From the NCBI RefSeq assembly GCF_000564855.1, contig NZ_AYXG01000184.1:49819-113818 (forward strand): a DNA stretch of 64,000 nucleotides, read 5' to 3'. Position 1 is the first letter of the stretch. Every line of letters begins with the position of its first letter. Origin of the DNA: Actinokineospora spheciospongiae (GTDB lineage: Bacteria; Actinomycetota; Actinomycetes; Mycobacteriales; Pseudonocardiaceae). The notes beneath the pieces were generated by a model. It worked only from the letters and a program-made list of their open reading frames with translations, was not told the origin of the DNA and made no database searches. Of the stretch, positions 1 to 8,220 are shown piece by piece. The translations under genes and the position numbers were made by a program.

Positions 1-1
1 G

Positions 2-562
2 GGCCGCACCGTCGACACGCGCGTGGCGGCGACCCTCGACCTGCCGAACCGGTTCACCCTCCCCGACGGGACGACGTGGTCCCCGTGCGGTGACCCCGGC
101 GACGACCCGCAGGTGGAGGGCATGGTGATCGACTCCCGCGCGGGGGTGCTGTACGCCGCGCAGGAGGACGTCGGCATCTGGCGCATCCCGCTGCGCGCAG
201 GCGGTTTCGGCGAGCCCAAGCTGGTGGACAGGGTGCGCACGTTCGGCGCGCCGCAGGTCTACGACCCGCAGACCGAGGAGTGCGCCGCCGCCGGGCCGAA
301 CCCCGGTTTCGGCGGGCGGTGGCTGGAAGCCGACGCCGAGGGGCTAACCATCACCGGCGACAAGCTCATCGCCTCGAGCCAGGGCGACTCGCGGTTCGTG
401 CTGTACCAGCGGACGGGAAACTTCCACGCCCTGCGGGACTTCCGCGTCGAGGGCGTCGAGCACTCCGACGGCGCGGCCATCGTGACCGGGCGCCTGAACC
501 TGCTGGTGGTCCACGACGGAGAACGCCCCGACGGCACCGGGTTCGCCTTCCTGCGCTGGTGA
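2..562 (+). CDS. 3-phytase (beta-propeller phytase), C-terminal part
   Basis: The frame is open from the left edge, so this is the 3' end of a longer gene. The last ~180 residues carry blade motifs of beta-propeller phytases: EGMVIDSRAGVLYAAQEDVG(IW), then DAEGLTI with LIASSQGDS, and a final HSDGAAIV blade ending in FLRW. Known family members are secreted, calcium-dependent enzymes that release phosphate from myo-inositol hexakisphosphate. The signal peptide and first blades must lie outside the window. A GTG at 23 is in frame, but a start there would remove most of the propeller, so I treat the gene as cut by the window edge. It could also be a related esterase-like propeller; the acidic E-E-D-V-G motif favours phytase. 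Confidence 0.8.
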   Translation, partial: GRTVDTRVAATLDLPNRFTLPDGTTWSPCGDPGDDPQVEGMVIDSRAGVLYAAQEDVGIWRIPLRAGGFGEPKLVDRVRTFGAPQVYDPQTEECAAAGPNPGFGGRWLEADAEGLTITGDKLIASSQGDSRFVLYQRTGNFHALRDFRVEGVEHSDGAAIVTGRLNLLVVHDGERPDGTGFAFLRW

Positions 563-1159
563 CCGGGCGCAGGCACCCCCCGAACAGCCGGTGATCACCG
601 CGGTCCCGCCGCGCGGCCCCGCTCCTGCGGTTGACCACCTCCCGGAGGAAGGTCGGCGGTATGGTGGCGTCGTTGCGCTCGGTCCTGGATTTCCTGGGGC
701 CGGAGAACCTGCACGACGAGGACGGGGTAACCGGACCGCACCTGATCACCCACGACGCGGGGATGGCCCTGCGCGCACAGCGCACCGGCCTCGAGACCAA
801 GCGCCTGACCGACCCCGTCGAACGCGACCCCGACCCGAACAAGACCCCAGAACCCAAGCGGAGCAACCGCCACCGACCTGCCCCGAGGTCATGATCACCC
901 GCTACGACAACCCGCGACCACGAGCACCTTCGCGGCAGCGTCGAGTCCCGGTCCGAGGAGGAGCGGTCGCGCATCGCGGTCTCGACGGCGACGGGCGGTG
1001 TCCCGCTCCGGGGCGCGCGGCGACTCGTTGAGACGATGAGCGCGAGTGCTCCGGTGGCACGGGGGCGGAAGGGCTCGTCCGATGGTGAGGGCATCCCGGG
1101 GTCGAAACCGGGGTTTGTCCCGATGTCGAGGCGCCGTCGGCGCTGTCACCGTTGGGGCC
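563..1159. other. 597-bp gap without a convincing gene
   Basis: Between the phytase and the next secreted hydrolase I see no recognisable protein. A short + strand frame (631 or 661 to 894, up to 87 codons) begins with plausible sequence (LRSVLDFLGPENLHDEDG) but becomes a run of Arg, Pro and Asp after about 60 residues. It resembles no family I know and could be a remnant. No tRNA-like fold or strong hairpin was noticed. Confidence 0.4.
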
Positions 1160-2254
1160 ATGCGGACAACAACGAAGTGGGTGGCCTCGCTGGCCACCGC
1201 CGCCGTCCTCGCCCCGCTGGTGGCCGTGCCTGCCCATGCCTCGCCCCGGCTGGAACTCCCCCGCCCCACCGGGTTTTCAGCGGTCGGGCGGCACACCGAG
1301 CAACTGGTGGACCGGACCCGGGCCGACCCGTGGGTGCCCGAAGCAGGCCCGCGGCGGCTGATGGTGACCGTGTTCTACCCGGCCGTCCCCGGTTCCGGCA
1401 GGCAAGCTGCCTACCTGGGCCAGGACGAGGCCGCGGCGCTCACCGGGTACGCGGAGTTCGGCGACGAGTTGCCCGGGCCCGTGCTGGCCTCGACCCGGGT
1501 GTGGTCGCGGGAGAAAGCCGTGCCCGCACCGGGCAGGCACCCGCTCGTCCTGCTCTCCCCCGGCTACACCGTGCACCGGCACACGATGACGGGGTTGGCC
1601 GAGGACCTGGCCTCGCACGGTTACGTCGTCGCCGCGGTCGACCACGCGTACGAGGCCGTGGGGGTGCGGTTCCCGGCGGGCGTCCTGCCGTGCGCGGCCT
1701 GCGACCTGCCCGGGCGGGTCGGCCCCCTGCCCGTCGCCGCGAACCGGGCGGTCGACCTGCGGTTCGTCCTCGACCACCTGCGGCACCTGCCGTGGGTGGA
1801 CCGCACGCGCGTCGCGGCGGTCGGGCACTCGATGGGTGGGCTGGCCACCGCCGCGGTGATGCGGCTGGACCCCCGGGTGCGTGCCGGGGTGAACCTCGAC
1901 GGCCCCCTGCTGCCCGCCGAAGGGGTCGGGGACCGCCCGTACCTGCTGCTCGGCACCGAGGACGAACACTCCCCCGGTTCGACGCAGGACCCGAGCTGGG
2001 CCGCGGCCTGGCCCGCGCTGACCGGCTGGAAGCGCTGGCTGACCGCGGCGGGCGCGGACCACTTCTCCTTCACCGACCTGGACCTGCTGGTGCAGCAGGC
2101 AGGCCTGTTCCCGGACCTGCCATTGACCGGCGCCAGAGGACTCGAACTGACCCGCGCGTACACCCGGGCGTTCCTCGACCAGCACCTGCGCGGCAGGCCC
2201 CGAGACCTCCTCACCGGTCCCAGCCCCGCCAACCCGGAGATCGTATTCCACTGA
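1160..2254 (+). CDS. Secreted alpha/beta hydrolase, PAF-acetylhydrolase/lipase-like
   Basis: Predicted 364-aa exported esterase. The ATG at 1160 was chosen because it opens a typical signal peptide (MRTTTKWVAS, hydrophobic stretch to ~22, then A-H-A-S as cleavage region); the frame is open further upstream to 1046, but that part is Arg-rich and would hide the signal. The catalytic nucleophile is Ser224 in G-H-S-M-G-G, with an acid likely at D247 (NLDGPL) and His301 in GADHFSF. The fold and the HG-Y region (LLSPGYTVHRH) resemble bacterial platelet-activating-factor acetylhydrolase-like and dienelactone-hydrolase-like lipases. The substrate cannot be read from sequence. It stands alone, 100 bp before the STAND ATPase gene. 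Confidence 0.8.
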   Translation: MRTTTKWVASLATAAVLAPLVAVPAHASPRLELPRPTGFSAVGRHTEQLVDRTRADPWVPEAGPRRLMVTVFYPAVPGSGRQAAYLGQDEAAALTGYAEFGDELPGPVLASTRVWSREKAVPAPGRHPLVLLSPGYTVHRHTMTGLAEDLASHGYVVAAVDHAYEAVGVRFPAGVLPCAACDLPGRVGPLPVAANRAVDLRFVLDHLRHLPWVDRTRVAAVGHSMGGLATAAVMRLDPRVRAGVNLDGPLLPAEGVGDRPYLLLGTEDEHSPGSTQDPSWAAAWPALTGWKRWLTAAGADHFSFTDLDLLVQQAGLFPDLPLTGARGLELTRAYTRAFLDQHLRGRPRDLLTGPSPANPEIVFH

Positions 2255-2354
2255 GGACACCAGATGACCTTGGGGACGCTGTTCGCCAAGCTCACCGCAT
2301 GGACCAAGTCCTAGTGTTGTCCATCCGAAGGCATCGAGAGTGCGGAGGTGGGCG

Positions 2355-4562
2355 ATGACGGTCCAGAACCTGGGCGGCGGAAGCCCCGGCGATCCAGATC
2401 CGTCAAGTAGACAACCGCCTGATGCAGACGCCCGAATCCAGAACTCGGTGGTCGCGGCGACAGTGACGGGTGTGGTGCAGGCCCACAACATCACCGGCGG
2501 TGTCCACCATCATCACGCTCCCGGTCACTCCGCCCGGCCGGTTCCGAGGCAGTTGCCGCCCGCGCCGCATGGGTTCGTCGGCCGTGCCGGTTGCCTGGCC
2601 GACCTCGATTACCGCCTCGACGCCGTCGCAGGCAATCTGTCGGATGGGCAACGGGAAGCTCCCATGGCGGTGATCTTCGCGATCGGGGGCACCGGCGGGA
2701 TTGGCAAGACCTGGCTGGCGCTGGCCTGGGCCCACCACATCCTGCATCGGTGTCCCGATGGCCAGTTGTTCGTGGACCTGCGCGGCTTCAGCCCCGCCGG
2801 GAGTCCGGCGCACCCGGCGGAGGTGCTGGGTGGGTTCCTCGACGCGTTGGGCGTTGAGCGTGACCGCCACCCCGCCGACCTCGATCAACGCGCCGCCTTG
2901 TACCGCAGCCTGGTGTCGGACCGGCGGATGGTGGTGGTGTTGGACAACGCGGCCTCCACCGAGCAGGTCGCGCCGCTGCTTCCCGGCGGCCGCCACTGCG
3001 TCGTGCTGATCACCAGTCGCAACCACCTGCCCGGTCTTGTCTCCCGCCGCGGTGCCCGTCCGCTCCACCTCGGCGTGCTCACCACTGCTGAGGCCCGCAC
3101 CCTGTTGGCCACCGCGCTCGGTCCCGGTCGCGCCACCACCGAAGCCCGACCCATCGCGCTGTTGATCGAATTGTGCGGCGGGTTCCCCCTTGCCCTGGGC
3201 TTGATCGCCGCCCGTGCCGCCGCTGAACCCCACCTGCCCTTGGCCGACGCCGTCGGCGAGCTCCACGCCCTGGGCTTGGACGCCCTGGACTCCGAGGACC
3301 CCACCGCCAGCCTCCCCGCCGTGCTGTCGTGGTCCCTGCGCCACCTCAGTGACCGGCAACGACTGGTGTTCGCCCTGCTGGGGATCGCCCCCGGCCCCGA
3401 CACCGGCCTGGTGGCCGCCGCCCACCTCACCGGCATGTCCGAGCGGGCGACCCACGCCGAGCTGCGCGTACTGGTCGAGAGTTCCCTGGTCAACCGCACC
3501 CCCGGTGGCCGCTACGGCATGCACGACCTCGTCCGGGCCTACGCCACCACCGAAGACCTCGACGAGGATGTGCGGAAGCCCGCGCTACGCCGGGTACTCG
3601 ACTTCTACACCCGTACCGCCCGTGCCGCGGACTTGCTCTTGGACCCCCACCGTGATCCCCCTCAGCTCGATCTGTCCACCGTGGGGAACCGTCCCCATCC
3701 GTTGCCCGACATCGCGGCGGCGTGGGCCTGGTTGCACAACGAGTACGCCTGCCTGATCGCCGCCCAGTACACGGCCACCATCCACCGGTGGCATTCGACG
3801 GTCTGGGCGTTGGCCTGGAGCCTGGACACCTTCCACCACCGGCAGGGGCACCACCACAACCTCCTCGCCCTGTGGCGAGCAGCCGCCGAAGCCGCCGTCC
3901 ACCTGCCCGACCCCACCACCCTGATCCGCACCCACCGGCTACTCGGCCTCGCCCACTCCGCCCTCGGCCGCCACGCGGACGCCATCGGGCACCTGCACCA
4001 CGGCCTCGTCCTTGCCGAAGGCCACCCCACCCACCAAGCCCACATCCACCGCACGCTGGAGTTGGTCTGGAAAGGGCGTGGTGACAACACGATGGCCCTG
4101 AAGCACGCGCGCCGCGCCCTCGACCTCTACCGCGGCATCGACAAACCGGTCTGGGAAGGCATCGCGCTGAACGCCGTCGGCTGGCACACGGCCCGACTGG
4201 GCGACTACGACACCGCCTACGACCACTGTCGAACCGCCCTGACGCTGCACCGGAGACACGACAACCCCGACGGCGAAGCGAACACGCTGGACAGCCTCGG
4301 CTACATCGATCACCACAGGGGACACCACCAGCAAGCCATCCACCACTATCATGAAGCTCTGAACATGTATCGAAACCGCGGCGGCGCATACGCGGTGGCC
4401 GGCGTCCTCGAACGGCTCGGTCACCCGCACGCGGCACTCGATGAGGTCGAGGAGGCGCGCGCAGCATGGCGGGAGGCATCGGAACTGTTCCGGGAGCTGG
4501 GACACGTTGCCGATGCTGAACGGGTTGAACGGCACATCGAAGACCTCCCCGGCACTGGATGA
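2355..4562 (+). CDS. STAND-class NB-ARC ATPase with TPR repeats (AfsR-like, no SARP domain)
   Basis: 735-aa signal-transducing ATPase. The ATG at 2355 has a GGAGG seven bases upstream; an in-frame GTG at 2340 lacks one. Residues ~25-55 hold a hydrophobic strand-rich stretch (VVAATVTGVVQAHNI, then TGGVHHHH) that I know from the N-termini of many actinobacterial STAND proteins. The P-loop is GGTGGIGKT (~111-119), Walker B RMVVVLDN (~191-198), the GxP region CGGFPLALG follows, and the MHDLVRAYA winged-helix end is at ~380. The C-terminal half (~450-735) is TPR helices. It lacks the DNA-binding and BTAD domains of AfsR, so its output is unknown; such proteins often act as sensors or conflict-system cores (inference). 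It is a clear paralogue of the ATPase part of the regulator at 40513-43287. Confidence 0.9.
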   Translation: MTVQNLGGGSPGDPDPSSRQPPDADARIQNSVVAATVTGVVQAHNITGGVHHHHAPGHSARPVPRQLPPAPHGFVGRAGCLADLDYRLDAVAGNLSDGQREAPMAVIFAIGGTGGIGKTWLALAWAHHILHRCPDGQLFVDLRGFSPAGSPAHPAEVLGGFLDALGVERDRHPADLDQRAALYRSLVSDRRMVVVLDNAASTEQVAPLLPGGRHCVVLITSRNHLPGLVSRRGARPLHLGVLTTAEARTLLATALGPGRATTEARPIALLIELCGGFPLALGLIAARAAAEPHLPLADAVGELHALGLDALDSEDPTASLPAVLSWSLRHLSDRQRLVFALLGIAPGPDTGLVAAAHLTGMSERATHAELRVLVESSLVNRTPGGRYGMHDLVRAYATTEDLDEDVRKPALRRVLDFYTRTARAADLLLDPHRDPPQLDLSTVGNRPHPLPDIAAAWAWLHNEYACLIAAQYTATIHRWHSTVWALAWSLDTFHHRQGHHHNLLALWRAAAEAAVHLPDPTTLIRTHRLLGLAHSALGRHADAIGHLHHGLVLAEGHPTHQAHIHRTLELVWKGRGDNTMALKHARRALDLYRGIDKPVWEGIALNAVGWHTARLGDYDTAYDHCRTALTLHRRHDNPDGEANTLDSLGYIDHHRGHHQQAIHHYHEALNMYRNRGGAYAVAGVLERLGHPHAALDEVEEARAAWREASELFRELGHVADAERVERHIEDLPGTG

Positions 4563-4684
4563 CTCCAGGACACCGAGAAGGTGTCCGACGTGAACTGTTC
4601 CCGGCCTGCACGATCTTGATGCGGGCGCGTGGAAAGCCTCCGAGCCACCGGGCGGGATGGGCTGATCGGTGTGATCCTGGTGGC

Positions 4685-5038
4685 ATGACCGATCGGCCCG
4701 CGCCGCAGCGGGAACTGGAGCGCATCCGGGGTGGTGGTGGCCCCGGTGCCGACCAGGCTCGGACCGCGCTGAGCGCTGGGGCTCCGCTGGAACGGCTGCG
4801 GGCCGCCATCCTCGCCCTGACCCACGCGCGGGGCGCGGGGTCCAGCACCTGCCCGTCCGACGCGGCCAGGGCGGTGGCCGACGATTGGCGGCCCCTGCTG
4901 CCGCAGGCCCGGGAGGTGGCTCGGGAGCTGTCCCGGGCCGGGTGGGTGCGGCTCACCCAGGGGGACCGGGTGCTCGACCCCGATGGGGAGTGGCGGGGGC
5001 CGATCAGGATTCGGCTGCCCGGGAGTGCGGGTGGCTGA
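4685..5038 (+). CDS. DUF3253 family protein
   Basis: 117-aa cytoplasmic protein. The core (~38-110) fits the DUF3253 pattern: a first helix R-A-A-I-L-A-L, then the signature TCPSDAARAVADDWRPLLPQ, a helix AREVARELSRAGWVRLTQG and a closing RGPIRIRL strand, consistent with a small winged-helix-like fold. Function is unknown. The ATG at 4685 was preferred over upstream in-frame starts because family members begin shortly before the helical core. Its stop overlaps the start of the next small gene by eight bases, so the two are probably translated together. Confidence 0.75.
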   Translation: MTDRPAPQRELERIRGGGGPGADQARTALSAGAPLERLRAAILALTHARGAGSSTCPSDAARAVADDWRPLLPQAREVARELSRAGWVRLTQGDRVLDPDGEWRGPIRIRLPGSAGG

Positions 5039-5330
5039 GCCGGAGCGCACGCCGGACGGGCGCTTCATCGTGGTCGACGGGCGGCGGTGGCGGGCCACCG
5101 ATCCGGAGATCCCGGAGGAGGCTGCGGCCCGGTTGCGCAGTCTGCTGATGCGGGCTCGCCGGGACGTCGGGGCGGCTCGCCGGGGGCAGGACGCGGAGGC
5201 GGAGCGGGATGCGCGGGCGCGGGTGCACACCGCCAAGGTTGCCTTGGGTGAGCGCGGGACTCCGTGGTGGGAGCAGGATTCCGCCGAGCGGCGGCGGCGC
5301 TGGGAGCACGGATTGGACGTGTTGGGCTGA
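5031..5330 (+). CDS. Conserved small actinobacterial protein (often labelled 'biopolymer transporter Tol')
   Basis: 99-aa hydrophilic protein beginning at GTG 5031, inside the end of the DUF3253 gene. The conserved core is DGRFIVVDGRRWRATDP followed by IPEEAAARLRSLLMRARRDVG and RARVHTAKVALGERGTPWWE. I know this arrangement from many actinobacterial genomes, where the protein carries the misleading label 'biopolymer transporter Tol'; there is no membrane segment and nothing to support transport. The middle is helical and charged. Role unknown. Co-occurrence with DUF3253 suggests a common function, but that is inference. Confidence 0.75.
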   Translation: MAEPERTPDGRFIVVDGRRWRATDPEIPEEAAARLRSLLMRARRDVGAARRGQDAEAERDARARVHTAKVALGERGTPWWEQDSAERRRRWEHGLDVLG

Positions 5331-5466
5331 GGCCGGGCGGGGATCGTCCGGCTGGGTGGTTCAGCGGTTGCCTGCTCCGCACTGAGGCACGACCGGGACG
5401 CCCGCGCCGGGGGCGCCGGTTCCTGTGCGCGGGACCGCGCGTTGCCTTTCGGCGGGTGACCGGCCG

Positions 5467-6099
5467 TCAGGGGTGTTCTCGGGTGCGCAGGCCCTCGAAG
5501 GCCACCGCGACGACTGTGGCGGCGAGGGCGGTGGGGCTGGTTCCGCCGTGCGGGCGGTACCACTCGGCGATCGAGTTGACCATGCCGAACAGGAGGCGGG
5601 TGGCGGTGGGCGGGTCGATGTCCGGCCGCAGGTCGCCCTCCTGGGCCGCCTGGGCCACCAGGGTGGCGACGAGGTGGTCGAACTCGCGCCTGCGGGCCAG
5701 CGCCGCCCGTTCCACCGGCGTGTTGCCCCGCACCCGCAGCAGCAGGGTGACGAACGGCAGTTGCTCGGCCAGCACCCGGACGCTGCCCCGGACCAGTTGT
5801 TCGAGGCGGTCGATGGCTGGGCCGTCCACCGCGTCCAGCTTCTCCACCTCGGCGAACAGGCCGTCCAGGGCCCGGTCCACGGCCAGGCGCAGCAGTTCCT
5901 GCTTGCTGGGGACGTGGTGGTAGATCGCGGACTTGGTGATGCCCAGCCGTTGGGACAGGTGTTCCATGCTGGTCCCGTCGTAACCCCTTTCGGTGAACAG
6001 GGTGGCCGCGGCGGTCAGCAGGGACTCCAGGTCGTAGCCCGGCCTGCCCCGGCGCCTGCCTTCGACGTCGGGTCGGGGCGGGTGGGCTGCTCGGGACAT
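5467..6099 (-). CDS. paaR: TetR-family regulator of phenylacetate genes (PaaR-like)
   Basis: 210-aa TetR repressor. The start at 6099 gives MSRAAHPPRP, a basic lead-in, and then the HTH (~27-70: LLTAAATLFTERGYDGTSME, and ITKSAIYHHVPSKQELL). The C-terminal ligand domain is of the usual length. It is the last gene of the leftward paa cluster, 37 bp after paaI, separated from it by a GC-rich palindrome. In other actinobacteria a TetR regulator in this place (PaaR) represses paa genes and is released by phenylacetyl-CoA; that this protein does the same, through the palindrome at 10421-10434, is inference from position. Confidence 0.8.
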   Translation of the reverse strand: MSRAAHPPRPDVEGRRRGRPGYDLESLLTAAATLFTERGYDGTSMEHLSQRLGITKSAIYHHVPSKQELLRLAVDRALDGLFAEVEKLDAVDGPAIDRLEQLVRGSVRVLAEQLPFVTLLLRVRGNTPVERAALARRREFDHLVATLVAQAAQEGDLRPDIDPPTATRLLFGMVNSIAEWYRPHGGTSPTALAATVVAVAFEGLRTREHP

Positions 6100-6111
6100 G
6101 TCGGCAGTGTC

Positions 6112-6131
6112 GCACCCCGCGCGCGGGGTGC
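6112..6131. terminator. 20-bp perfect GC palindrome between paaI and paaR
   Basis: A perfect 20-base palindrome (arms GCACCCCGCG and CGCGGGGTGC) lies just after the paaI stop and 12 bp before the paaR start. As RNA it would be a strong hairpin without a T-tract. It could attenuate the paa transcript before paaR, or serve as an operator for paaR itself. Confidence 0.45.
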
Positions 6132-6136
6132 CCGGG

Positions 6137-6565
6137 TCAGGCACGCGGGATCGGGCGGCCCAGGGAGCGGCTGCGGCCCCGGAACTCGGCGACCACCGCC
6201 TCCCCGCAGCGGACTGTGACGTCGTACACACCGGACCGGCCGCGCAGCACCACCTCGCGCGCCTCGGCGACCAGCAGGTCGTCCAGCCGCGCGGGTTCGA
6301 GGAAGTCGACCTGGAAGCCCGCGGCCACGGTGACGGTGCCGCGGGTGTTGCAGGCCAGGGCGAAGGCGCTGTCCGCCAGCGCCGAGATGAGGCCGCCGTG
6401 GCACAGGTCCCAGCCGTTGACCATGTCCGGGCGGACCCGCATGGACACCCGGGAGAAGCCGGGGCCGACGTCGTCGAGGCGCATGCCCAGCGCCCTGCTC
6501 GCCGCGTCGGCGGACCACATCAGCTCGGCGTCGCCCCGGGCCCGGTCCGGTGGGGTCTCGCTCAC
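6137..6565 (-). CDS. paaI: Hydroxyphenylacetyl-CoA thioesterase PaaI
   Basis: 142-aa hot-dog-fold thioesterase. The family signature is intact: D-M-V-N-G-W-D-L-C-H-G-G (HGG at 56-58) followed by ISALADSAFALACNT, where the Asp at 64 is the catalytic acid. PaaI hydrolyses ring-hydroxylated phenylacetyl-CoA and similar dead-end CoA thioesters, which frees CoA when the pathway stalls. GTG at 6565 gives a normal-length N-terminus (MSETPPD); it lies 14 bp behind the paaE stop in the same leftward transcript. Confidence 0.9.
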   Translation of the reverse strand: MSETPPDRARGDAELMWSADAASRALGMRLDDVGPGFSRVSMRVRPDMVNGWDLCHGGLISALADSAFALACNTRGTVTVAAGFQVDFLEPARLDDLLVAEAREVVLRGRSGVYDVTVRCGEAVVAEFRGRSRSLGRPIPRA

Positions 6566-6579
6566 CGCTGCTCCTCGGG

Positions 6580-7659
6580 TCAGGCGTCGAAGTCGACGGT
6601 CACGGTGTCGCCGACGGGGAACGTCTGGCAGGTGAGGACGAAGTCGCGGGCGACCTCGTCGGCTTCCAGGGCGTAGTTGCGGACCATGTCGACCTCGCCC
6701 TCCCGGACGAGCGCCCGGCAGGTGCCGCAGACCCCACCCTTGCACGCGAACGGCACGTCGCCGCGCAGCCGCTGGACGGAGTCGAGGATCGTGGTGTCGC
6801 GGGGCAGCGGCGCGGTGGTCGAGCGGCCGTCGAGGACCACGGTGACGTCGCTGGTGATCCCCTCGGCGAGCGTGTCCGCGTGCCGGAACCTCGGCGGTGG
6901 TTCGTCCACGTAGAACAGTTCGAAGTGGACTTTCGCCGGGTCCACGCCCAGCTCGGCGAGCACGGCGCGGGCGTCGGAGAGCATGTCCAGCGGACCGCAC
7001 AGCCACACGTGGTCCAGCGCGCCGACCGGGACCAGGGCGGTCAGCAGGCGGCGCAGCCGGTCGGCGTCGAGGCGGCCGGAGAACAGCTCGACGTCACGCG
7101 GTTCGCGGGAGAGCACGTGCGCGAGGTCGAACCGCCGGTGGTGGGCGTCCTTGAGGTCTGCCAGCTCCTCGGCGAACATCACCGAGTTGGTGGTGCGGTT
7201 GCCGTAGAGCAGGGTCACGTGGCTCTTCGGGTTGCGCAGCACCGTGGACGCGATGGACAGCATCGGCGTGATGCCGGAACCCGCGGCGACGCACAGGTGC
7301 CGCCCACCCTCCTCGGGGTCGGCGCGGAAGGTGCCGGAAGGCGACCGCACCTCGACCGCGTCGCCGGGGCGGACCTCGCGGGCCAGCCAGGTGGAGAACA
7401 GGCCGCCCGGGATCGCGCGGACGCCGATGCGGGGTGGCTCGCCCACCGCAGCGCAGATCGAGTAGCTGCGGCGGTGCTCGACGCCGTCGACCTCGCGGCG
7501 CAGGGTCAGCGACTGGCCCGCGGCGAAGTCGAACTCCGCGCGCAGGTCGTCGGGGACGGCGAAGGTGACCGCCACGGCGTCGTCGGCGACGTGGTCGACC
7601 CGGCTCACGGTGAGGGTGTGGAAGCGCGTCGGGGAGGCCACCGGCAGCGTGCTCGTCAC
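6580..7659 (-). CDS. paaE: 1,2-phenylacetyl-CoA epoxidase, reductase subunit PaaE
   Basis: 359-aa iron-sulfur flavoprotein that passes electrons from NADPH to the PaaA di-iron site. In order: FAD-binding barrel (R-R-S-Y-S-I at ~63-68), NAD(P)-binding domain (GSGITPMLSIA at ~128-138, WLCGP at ~219), and a C-terminal plant-type ferredoxin with the 2Fe-2S cysteines C306, C311, C314 and C344 (CKGGVCGTC). Length and domain order match PaaE (PaaK in the Pseudomonas naming). The start is GTG 7659, one base after the paaD stop, so translation is probably coupled. Confidence 0.95.
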   Translation of the reverse strand: MTSTLPVASPTRFHTLTVSRVDHVADDAVAVTFAVPDDLRAEFDFAAGQSLTLRREVDGVEHRRSYSICAAVGEPPRIGVRAIPGGLFSTWLAREVRPGDAVEVRSPSGTFRADPEEGGRHLCVAAGSGITPMLSIASTVLRNPKSHVTLLYGNRTTNSVMFAEELADLKDAHHRRFDLAHVLSREPRDVELFSGRLDADRLRRLLTALVPVGALDHVWLCGPLDMLSDARAVLAELGVDPAKVHFELFYVDEPPPRFRHADTLAEGITSDVTVVLDGRSTTAPLPRDTTILDSVQRLRGDVPFACKGGVCGTCRALVREGEVDMVRNYALEADEVARDFVLTCQTFPVGDTVTVDFDA

Positions 7660-7660
7660 C

Positions 7661-8179
7661 TCAGATCTCCTTCACGTGGTCGAACGGTTCGAGGCAGGCG
7701 CGGCACCGGTAGAGCGCCTTGCACGCGGTGGAACCGAACTCCGAGGTCAGCTCGGTGTCGGCGGACCCGCAGCGCGGGCAGTGCACGCGGCGCCGGGGGG
7801 CCAGCAGGTCCAGCGCCACCGGGGCGTCGCGGCGCGGGGCCGGTCCGGGCGGGGAGATCCCGGCCCCGCTCAGGGCCGCCCGGCCGCGCGGGGTGATCCA
7901 GTCGGTGGTCCACGCCGGGTGCAGCGCGACCCGGACCCGCGCGCCGGGGAACCCGGCGCGGTGCAGAGCGCGGACGAGGTCGTCGCGCATGGTGGCCATG
8001 GCCGGGCAGCCGGAGTAGGTGGGGGTGATCGCCACCTCGACCGACCCGTCCTCGGCCACCCGGACCTCGCGCAGCACGCCCAGGTCGGCCAGGGTCAGCA
8101 TCGGCAGCTCGGGGTCCACCACCGACTCCGCGGCGACCCGGGCGCGGTGCAGGGGCGTCGAAGCCACGGCGTCAGCCAT
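7661..8179 (-). CDS. paaD: Phenylacetyl-CoA epoxidase accessory protein PaaD
   Basis: 172-aa protein with a DUF59/MIP18-type domain (VVDPELPMLTLADLG, then PTYSGCPAM and HPAWTTDWITPRGR) and a C-terminal zinc-ribbon-like part (CPRCG, FGSTACKALYRCRAC). PaaD is needed for epoxidase activity and is thought to help metal or Fe-S maturation. ATG 8179 gives the usual length. An alternative GTG at 8224 overlaps the paaC stop as GTGA and would add 15 low-complexity residues (NDAAVDRGVVDGA); it fits the coupling seen elsewhere in this operon, so the start is unsettled. Confidence 0.9.
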   Translation of the reverse strand: MADAVASTPLHRARVAAESVVDPELPMLTLADLGVLREVRVAEDGSVEVAITPTYSGCPAMATMRDDLVRALHRAGFPGARVRVALHPAWTTDWITPRGRAALSGAGISPPGPAPRRDAPVALDLLAPRRRVHCPRCGSADTELTSEFGSTACKALYRCRACLEPFDHVKEI

Positions 8180-8220
8180 TACAGCGCCATCCACTACGCC
8201 GCGATCAACTGCAGCGTCGT

